Below are positions 56,196 through 64,000 of a DNA stretch of 64,000 bases, in pieces. This DNA comes from Channallabes apus. Its lineage: Eukaryota > Chordata > Actinopteri > Siluriformes > Clariidae. The stretch spans positions 8,839,579-8,903,578 of the forward strand of contig CM060115.1 in assembly GCA_030522415.1 (NCBI GenBank), read 5' to 3'. Below the pieces are notes generated by a model. It was not told where the DNA came from, did no database searches, and saw only the letters and a list, made by a program, of their open reading frames with translations. The translations under genes were made by a program, and so were the position numbers. The number at the start of each line of letters is the position of its first letter. The stretch's first letter is position 1.

Positions 56196-57934
56196 TTACT
56201 ATTTTTAAGTGTAAGTAATCATAAATGGATATTGGAATATCTAATCTGATTTTTTTTTCTTTGACAATAAATGTTTTTGTTAAAAAACAAAAGAAATTAT
56301 CTTTAGCTAATTAGAATTAATTACTTAATTGAAATTAATTGAAAGTATCAATTGTGCTTAGGGTTGAAATTTTGATAAAAATGAAAAAAATCACTAAACT
56401 GTTTCTTTAATTCTATACAATACATGTTAAGTCAATTCACTCCTACATTGCAGGTGTTAAACACTCTAAGAAGTGAATGCAGAAGAAACATGCCTGTAAG
56501 TTATGCAACACACACATTAACAAGTCTGCACTTCGAAGTGTTTAAATGCTTGACTGATTTCATTCATCACTGCGAGGCATGATAGCGCACGTATTTTCTT
56601 CGCTAATGGCGCTTATCTGGCGCTAAATCCGACTAGTGCGTTCGAACAGGCATGGCTACTACTACTAATAAGCCTACAGTACCTCTTTTTGGGGTGAAAA
56701 TCTTCTCCACTCAATGTTGTTCCACTACCTATTCAATGTTGTTCATCTAACATATAAAACTGTGCTTCTGATTTCTCAGCTGAAGAGCAACAAACGTGTG
56801 CCGGTGCCACCGCCTTCTCCAAAACAGCCCAGAAACAAAGCCAGTGTGTGCGGATTCAAGTGTGAAAAGTACTGCTCTCAGCTATCTGATCTGGCACTCC
56901 GCTCGTGTTCCACGCTTTCTTTCTGGAACGCTTTCCTTCTGTTTTTTTTTTTTTTTACGACAAGCTAGTGGAGAGCCGTTTACGGAGATTTTATACCTGC
57001 TGTGACCAAGGAAAGGAGGTCCAAGAGACAGATACGACCATCTGACAGACCAAGGCTGGCTGCAGGGTTTCCAATCTCCACTGGTGTTTCCTAATAAATG
57101 ACGCTACTGCTGTCTCCCACTCAACAGCTGAGCCGTTCCCTCTGCCTACTGAACAGCATTCATCAGATTAAAGCAATATCAGTTCACAGCGAGGCCAACA
57201 CACCGAATAAGAGAAGGGAAGTGGTTCTCGTTAAAAATAAAAAAAATAAAAAACAACAACAACAACAAAAACTCCCTGAGTGAGGAATGGAATAGGAGGC
57301 TGTAATTGCTGTGTGTTTAGAGTAATGGAACAGAATTGGCAGGATTCGGGGAGGACACAAACGGAGCCAACATCATGATGTGATTTTGACAAGACTACCC
57401 TCGGGGGGTCAATCTGACTTGGCAAATATACACACCGTATGTGAGCATAGCAAGGAAGAACTGGAAAAAGCGTTTTTCTAAAAGCGGTGAATCTAAACAC
57501 AACAACAACAACAACAACAAATAATAATACCACAGATAATAATAATATGTATCTCTGATATACAGTACAGGACGTGCTATAAGTGTGAGCAGAGAACATA
57601 GTGTTTTAAGTATAAAAAGTCATAAATATAAGATTAACAAATGTATTAAGGAGGATTATATTGGATCTGTTGACTTGGTTTGAAGAAGCCGGTCTCAGGC
57701 TGATTTCTGTCTAGGCCAGACTGTGCATTAAATAAACATTTAAAACAGATTAATTAAAGTACGTTTCACCTTTGAGTCTTTTTTTTTTTTTTTTATACAT
57801 TTAGATGGGTCTCCCCTGGCTAAAATACTCAACTCTGCCATTCTCTCTGTGCCGTTTTTAAGAGATACAGAAAACATGGCTAAGCTGGTTGTTTTTTAAC
57901 TTTTATATCACTTAATATTGAGGATCATGAATGA
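56196..57934. other. No gene recognised
   Basis: AT-rich sequence, with (CAA)n-type runs at about 57251-57270 and 57500-57520. Confidence 0.45.
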
Positions 57935-58085
57935 CTCACTTATTCATCGTCTATACTGTTTAATTCTGTATACAGAGTCGCGGTGAGCCTGGAGCCTATG
58001 CCCGGAGACTTGGGCCACCTGGCGGTGTACACCCTGGACAGGGTGCCAATCCATCACAGGGCACACACACGCTATCGGCCATCTT
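57935..58085 (-). repeat. SINE family b, tail relic
   Basis: CTATACTGTTTAATTCTGTA, GAGCCTGGAGCCTATGCCC and GGACAGGGTGCCAATCCATC are the inverted 3' third. Confidence 0.8.
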
Positions 58086-58864
58086 GCCACCATGATCGTG
58101 AATTAATAAACGTACCTATATTTTTCACTTGTTTTAAAAAAAAAGAAGTATAACATGTGATAATAAGTTTCCAACTACCAGACTGAATTATGTAGAATAA
58201 GCATGATCAAGTCATGTAGGATTAGCATTATGAAATCTTGTGAGGATGTTTTGATAGAAGAGTGCAGCAAAAAAGTTGCAGAACATCAGTGACCTGGGTT
58301 CGATCCCCACGTCGGGTGAAAGCTTGGCGCATGATTACATTCTGACGTTAAAAGCACATAACCAAAGCTAATCGTGTGAACATGAATTTCTTTCATCTTG
58401 TTGAACTAAATTCTGTAATAGTTTCATTATTGAGCTGGTGATATACTGTACGTCCACCAGACTGCATCACTGCAGTGGACAAGCACTGTAACTCCCAATT
58501 ATATGAAGATCACATACTGTACAAATAAGCACATTCACATATCTATTATTGTTTTTGTTTTTGTTTTTTTTTGTTGTATTTTTTAAGAGCAAGTGGTGGC
58601 GAAGATGAAAACGTACCAGATGGATGAGGGGCTCTGCCAAGCACCCCTGCTCTATCCTCATTTGCACACCAAGCTATTGTGCTGGAAACGTGCTGGAATT
58701 TCTCCAGTATGCTTTCATGGCTACATTCGAGTGATCGAGTCTCAGTTACAGGCAAATACAAGATCACACAAACAGCAACTTAATAACTTTTTCATTATTA
58801 TGTATTTAACAAAAATTACGCTAAAACACTGTGGACGATACTAATTACCTCCTTTCTGCTTCCA
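58086..58864. other. No gene; one tRNA-like B box
   Basis: GGGTTCGATCCCCACGTCGG near 58298 looks like a pol III B box, perhaps a SINE remnant, but no A box or fold was found. Confidence 0.35.
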
Positions 58865-59690
58865 CAGGATTTAAGAGGGTTAGCTGCAGCCAGGTGCTGC
58901 TAATCATTAGCCCTTGATTAATTGATCATCAGCAGGTGTGAGGACCTCTATAAAAGCAGACGTTTATGGCAGTTGTTTGGTCTGGAGCATTCAGGTGTGT
59001 GTTAACACAAATGCCAAAAGGGAAAGACATAAGCAATGGTCGTATCATCAATCTGGAAAGAACTGTTAAACCATTTACAAACTCAAAATTTGGAGTTCAG
59101 CGTCCTACTGTACTGTGAGAAAGATCATTCACAAGCGGAAAGCATTCGAGACAGCTGCCAATCTTCTCATAGAGCATGTTAAATCTTAAAGTTAAAGCAC
59201 AACTAGATGAAGAACGAACACGGTTTATTTGGAAGGGTGGCCAAAGCTTCTTCTGTCTACAAAGAACATGGAAGCACAACTGAGATTCGCAAAACTGCAT
59301 CTGAACAAACCTTTTTAACAAGGCTTCTGGAACAATTTTCCTATGGACAGATTAGACAAAACTGGAGTTGTTTGGCCTTAATGTCTGGTAAAAAAAACAA
59401 AGAGCATTTCAGCAACAACACCTCGTCTCCACTGTCATGCATGGCGCTGGAAAGGGAAAGATTTACTGCATAGAGGCAAACGTGAGGCCATCTGTCCGAC
59501 AGCTAAAACTTGGTCGAAATTGGTCATGCATGGACAATGGACAATGTCCTGAAAATGTCTGAAAAAAATAAAAGACTCAAGGTTTTGGAATGGCCGAGAC
59601 AAAGTCTAGACCTCAACCTAATTGAAATGCTGTGGCGGGACCCTAACCCTCAATAAACTGAAGCAATGTTGTGTGAGCCAAAACTATGTA
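58865..59690 (+). pseudogene. Degraded Tc1 element with transposase relic
   Basis: A leader (CAGGTGCTGCTAATCATTAG) is followed by MPKGKDISNG and IVNLERTVKPFTN-type N-terminal remnants. Broken core pieces follow: GQIRQNWSCLALMSG, GKIYCIEANVRPSVRQLKLG in two frames and LEWPRQSLDLNLIEMLW, where the Glu is kept. Many frameshifts. Right end at about 59690 by loss of similarity. Confidence 0.75.
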
Positions 59691-61382
59691 AAAGACAGAT
59701 ATAAAGGCATACATACTGTAATAACGATGAAGTCAGATTTATTTTTGGCTTCCTTTTGATTAAATAAATAATAAAATAAATGGCATGATGAAAAAGTCGC
59801 ATGTTGTTGTTGTTCATCTGAGGTTGCATTTGCCTAATAATACTAACACTCACTATAATCAGATGATTAAACCATATATACTGTAATACAATGGTAACCA
59901 CTGGCCTTCACGGTCCCTAGGTTCACAAAGATTCCCAAAGGTTCCTAGATCAATTGAAATATACTATATCATCATGGATACAAATTTGTATTACGTATAA
60001 ATGATAAAATAAAATTCTCTTGATGGTTATTCTGGGCTTATTCTGAAGTGAGCTGATCTGGGATCTGTATCGTCTCAGAGATATTGGACTGACTCCAGCA
60101 ATGGTTTGGAGCTGTAATAACCTCTTACTGCTGCCCCCACCCTTCTCTCTCTTTCTCTCTGACTGTGTGTGTGTCAGCCACTGACCCGGCAGAAAATTGC
60201 AGTATCGATCGCACTGTGATTCGGCTACGTTGCCACTTTTTCCCCAGAAAGCTCTAGGGTCGAGGAAGGAGGTGAAGCAGGCCTGGAGCGGAATGAAAAA
60301 CATAGGAATAAAACAGCAACTGGAGATTTGATAGCCGATGAAAGAAGGCGACTTCGGTTTTTTTTTTTTTTTTTTACACAACTGTTGTGTGTACCATCGA
60401 GGTCAGGCAGACTTTTGGCTCTCGACTGACTCCATTACAAATCCAAACTTCAATGCCAAGGAGCTCTGGAAGCGAAAAGAAGCACTGGTGCCGAGTAGTG
60501 GGCCGCGTTCCTGGGCTCAAGGCCAGGACGAGAGCCCACAGTGGCTGTGAGAGAAACCCGACTAACTTCTTTAGCATTTCTCTCCGTGACTCCAAACATT
60601 CCTCTAAAGCTCGACCTATGCAAATAGGGTAAGAAGCGAAAAAGTTCAGTACACCAAAGGACACATTTCTTAGAGCGGTCATAGTCTAGATTGATGGTTC
60701 TTGACGTGGGCTCTGTGAATCGGGACCAGCAGAAGCATTAAAAAAAAAACACATTTTCTTCTTCTTTTTTTTTTCCTTACAGTAGTGGAAATAACATGCC
60801 ACCATTTATTACAGTTGTTATGCTTAGGGAACGGTAGTAATGAATAAAAATCTTTTCAGTAGGTGAAATACAATCTATACAAATCTAGTCTGGTAATTAC
60901 TTCCTAACTGGAACAGACAAAACAAAACAACAGACAAAACAAACATTTGGAACAATTAGAAGTAAAAAAAAAAAAGAAAAAAAAACCTGAAACACAAATT
61001 ACTCTCTTGTAGTACTTAGTGTTTTCCAACCTACATGAAAAAGGATTAAATTGATACTTGGATTAAAAACTGTAATAATACTTGTACAACCTGCTAGTCC
61101 TGACAAATCCTGAGCGTTTAATACTGTAATGCATGTAAAACCTGATGCCTTCTTTAAGCCTCATTCATCAATCTGAATAAACAAGATTGAAGCACAAATT
61201 ATGCACACGAGCCCGAAACATAGGCAGGAGATTTATTATTGTGTTATATTAAAGAAACACAAAAAGGGTCCAAAAACACTACTGGACTTTTGGCGCAATC
61301 ACCAAAGCCAGCTCATAATGTGACCTGCAGAGACTTTTAAGCTTAAGACTTCTTAAGAAGTTCTTAGATCATCTTCTGGAAA
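59691..61382. other. No gene recognised
   Basis: A GC-richer patch at 60180-60620 has overlapping open frames on both strands without domains. Poly-T and poly-A runs occur elsewhere. Confidence 0.4.
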
Positions 61383-61640
61383 ATGAGATATCACAAGGAG
61401 GGGGTTCAACCTCAACTTGGGATGAGATTTCCGAGAAATGAACTTCACCATCCTAGCCATTTCCACACGTTTGAACCATTAAACGAGTTCCTGGGAGGCC
61501 AGTGTTTCAGACGTGAAGCAGATGGTCCTGAGAAAATTTTCTACCATGATGGTATCCGAGCACTAGTACTGTACATTAGCAGTGCATTATATAGAGAAAT
61601 AAAGACAGTTTTTATTCTTTATCTATAACTGTTTTCTCTT
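61383..61640 (+). pseudogene. mariner transposase C-terminal relic, best preserved of four
   Basis: The open stretch reads HPSHFHTFEPLNEFLGGQCF and RREADGPEKIFYHDGIRALV, matching the mariner core end (SD.HLF.PLKEFLGGQRF). The third catalytic Asp position is His here (PSHFHTF). The N-terminal two-thirds is not found upstream. Confidence 0.65.
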
Positions 61641-62033
61641 TTTCTGCACAATCATCGATAAGTCCCGGTTTGACTTGAACGCCACACGTATATCCTTGCA
61701 ATCACAGAACATTTACCCTGCGCTATTTTTACACAAAGCAGCAACACTCATTTTATATACAGTACAACCCTTAGGGCTGTTTTGGTCATTTCTGTGTCTT
61801 TGATTTTTGCATACATATTAAAACCCTTTAAAAAATGTATGTAAGATTCTTAAAGATAATAGATAAAGTATAAAGTATAAAGTATAATACTAGTTCTTTA
61901 ATAATGTAATCATGTTTTTCATTACTCACTACTCTTATCATTTATTACTACTTCTTCAATCATCTTATAATACTTCCCTGTATTTTAGCATCGTTTCAGG
62001 CTGAAAAAGATTAAATGTCCATAAAAACAATGT
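61641..62033. other. No gene recognised
   Basis: AT-rich sequence; short TAAAGTATAA repeats lie near 61864-61887. Confidence 0.45.
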
Positions 62034-62034
62034 A

Positions 62035-63406
62035 CAGGTCCTTCTCAAAAAATTAGCATATTGTGATAAAGTTCATTATTTTCTGTAATGTACTGATAAA
62101 CATTAGACTTTCATATATTTTAGATTCATTACACACAACTGAAGTAGTTCAAGCCTTTTATTGTTTTAATACAGTATTTATGATTGTGGCATACAGCTCA
62201 TGAAAACCCAAAATCTCAAAAAATTAGCATATCATGAAAAGGTTCTCTAAACGAGCTATTAACCTAATCATCTGAATCAACTAATTAACTCTAAACACCT
62301 GCAAAAGATTCCTGAGGCTTTTAAAAACTCCCAGCCTGGTTCATTACTTAAAACCGCAATCATGGGTAAGACTGCCGACCTGACTGCTGTCCAGAAGGCC
62401 ATCATTGACTCCCTCAAGCAAGAGGGTAAGACACAGAGACATTTCTGAACGAATAGGCTGTTCCCAGAGTGCTGTATCAAGGCACCTCAGTGGGAAGTCT
62501 GTGGGAAGGAAAAAGTGTGGCAGAAAACGCTGCACAATGAGAAGAGGTGACCGCGCCCTGAGGAAGATTGTGGAGAAGGACCGATTCCAGACCTTGGGGG
62601 ACCTGCGGAAGCAGTGGACTGAGTCTGGAGTAGAAACATCCAGAGCCACCGTGTACAGGCGTGTGCAGGAAATGGGCTACAGGTTGCAAATTTTGCATGT
62701 CATTCGGAAATCAAGGTGCCAGAGTCTGGAGGAAGACTGGGGAGAGGGAAACGCCAAATTGCCTGAAGTCCAGTGTCAAGTACCCACAGTCAGTGATGGT
62801 CTGGGGTGCCATGTCAGCTGCTGGTGTTGGTCCACTATGTTTTATCAAGGGCAGGGTCAATGCAGCTAGCTATCAGGAGATTTTGGAGCACTTCATGCTT
62901 CCATCTGCTGAAAAGCTTTATGGAGATGAAGATTTCATTTTTCAGCACGACCTGGCACCTGCTCACAGTGCCAAAACCGCTGGTAAATGGTTTACTGACC
63001 ATGGTATTACTGTGCTCAATTGGCCTGCCAACTCTCCTGACCTGAACCCCATAGAGAATCTGTGGGATATTGTGAAGAGAAAGTTGAGACACACAAGATC
63101 TTATGCAAAAGGATTCCCGACCAAGTATTGAGTGCAGAACTGAACATAATTATTTGAAGGTTGACTTTTTTTGTATTCAAAACACTTTTCTTTTATTGGT
63201 CGGATGAAATATGCTAATTTTTTGAGATGGGATTTTGGGTTTTCATGAGCTGTATGCCACAATCATCAATATTAAAACAATAAAAGGCTTGAACTACTTC
63301 AGTTGTGTGTAATGAATCTAAAATATATGAAAATCTAATGTTTATCAGTACATTACAGAAAATAATGAACTTTATCACAATATGTAAATTTTTGGAGAAG
63401 GACCTG
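62035..63406 (+). mobile_element. Tc1-like deletion derivative, copy 2 (1372 bp)
   Basis: TA lies at both edges (62033-62034, 63407-63408). The left arm and coding region are nearly identical to 25082-26558. The right arm differs: the inner 150 bp of inverted repeat seen in copy 1 is absent, and about 50 bp of 3' sequence (63147-63197) missing from copy 1 is kept. Confidence 0.92.
62362..63131 (+). pseudogene. Tc1 transposase with the same internal deletion as copy 1
   Basis: Same start (MGKTADLTAVQK) with a 2-base loss near 62437 that shifts the frame. The helix-turn-helix (SQSAVSRHL) and ATVYRRVQEMGYRLQ follow. The jump to SFGNQGARVWRK falls at the same place as in copy 1 (about 62690), again without the first Asp. 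The core end is kept ([21 protein letters not shown]). After RKLRHTR the frame passes into a natural KGFPTKY end and stop at 63131. Dead as an enzyme. Confidence 0.88.
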
Positions 63407-63408
63407 TA

Positions 63409-63561
63409 TATGAATTTTTTTTCTTTAAAAAGGGTCTAGACCTGGTCTGAGGTGTGTGTGCTCTTGTGTCTGGATGGTTCCTCCTGACGCTCAGGAGAAT
63501 TAATATGCAGACATGGAACAGCAGGACCCTGTTTGGTCTCCTCTGATTTCTCTCTCTCTCT

Positions 63562-63598
<37 letters not shown>

Positions 63599-64000
63599 CA
63601 GATGTCTATGAGCCAAGGACAAGGCTTCCTGCTGGATGAGCATCAGCGCCTGAGTAAACAAACAACACGGTCTACAGTCGCTCCGGACCTCAGACGTCTT
63701 AGAGGAAGCTGAACTAACAGAGTTCCTGAGAAGCAAATCCAGACGTCTCTCTCCGCGTGACTCTAACGGTATGTCAAGAGGTTTATCCGAACCACAGCGT
63801 CACCAGTTGCACTGCAGGGATGAAGAACTGAGGAACGGTTCGAACGCTAGATCAGGGATCCGAATACAAGATTTCACAGTTTTGTACAAATAAGTTTACA
63901 GTCTGAGGAAAATTGTATCATAAATCCTTTCTTTTTTCTTTCTTCCTCACGTTATACCTGTTTTCTTTCTATGATTTGTTTTTTTTTTTTATCCCTTCCT
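63409..64000. other. No gene; (CT)n and (CA)n microsatellites
   Basis: A CT run at about 63549-63562 is followed by a CA run at about 63565-63595. Frames here come from the repeats. Confidence 0.7.

Noticed and set aside
58285..58325. tRNA gene with GGTTCGATCCCC
   Set aside because: Only a B-box-like word; no A box and no cloverleaf.
60374..60682. Frames around 60.4-60.7 kb as an exon
   Set aside because: Open on both strands, with no recognised domain and no matched splice sites.
62405..63131. Active transposase from the overlapping frames of the second Tc1 copy
   Set aside because: The first catalytic Asp segment is deleted and the two halves are in different frames.

Overview
The window reads as nuclear DNA of a teleost fish. 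It is AT-rich, full of CA/TG microsatellites and very dense in transposable elements of kinds typical of fish: many Tc1/mariner families, hAT, piggyBac and PIF/Harbinger elements, and several tRNA-derived SINE families. No host protein-coding gene, rRNA or functional tRNA can be supported. Nearly every recognisable coding stretch is a transposase or a piece of one. Species cannot be fixed from the sequence.

Layout. 0-5 kb: a Tc1 3' end split by a SINE, a long-TIR Tc1 derivative, three SINE copies and a short hAT-type element. 5-16 kb: SINEs, two Tigger-like miniature elements, a broken minus-strand Tc1 and a complete 1.62-kb Tc1 (13480-15099) whose 340-codon transposase has three in-frame stops and no frameshift. 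16-22.3 kb: a SINE, a palindrome-rich repeat, a 68-bp-arm hairpin, and a 4.05-kb element (18239-22285) bounded by inverted repeats. That element has a tandem array inside each end, a spliced and internally deleted piggyBac transposase, and a BEN-domain-like exon. 22-35 kb: degraded SINEs and mariner relics, a Tc1 deletion derivative (25082-26558), and a DD37E Tc1-like element. 35-45 kb: a solo LTR, more SINE and mariner relics, a Tc1 derivative that keeps only its DNA-binding and tail segments, and a nearly intact hAT element with an 8-bp target duplication (39376-41666), followed by degraded Tc1 copies. 45-48.3 kb: an hAT miniature element holding an LTR-like insert and a long AT repeat, then a Harbinger miniature element carrying a small open frame. 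48-62 kb: mostly unannotated AT-rich DNA with scattered SINEs and relics. 62-64 kb: a second copy of the 25-kb Tc1 derivative with the same internal deletion.

The window is best read as layers of insertions. Perfect target-site duplications around several SINEs, the hAT, the Harbinger element and the solo LTR indicate fairly recent movement. Mariner and other Tc1 relics are much older. The observations most worth following are the piggyBac-type element with its BEN-like exon and subterminal arrays, the two Tc1 copies that share one deletion (movement in trans), and the near-intact hAT.
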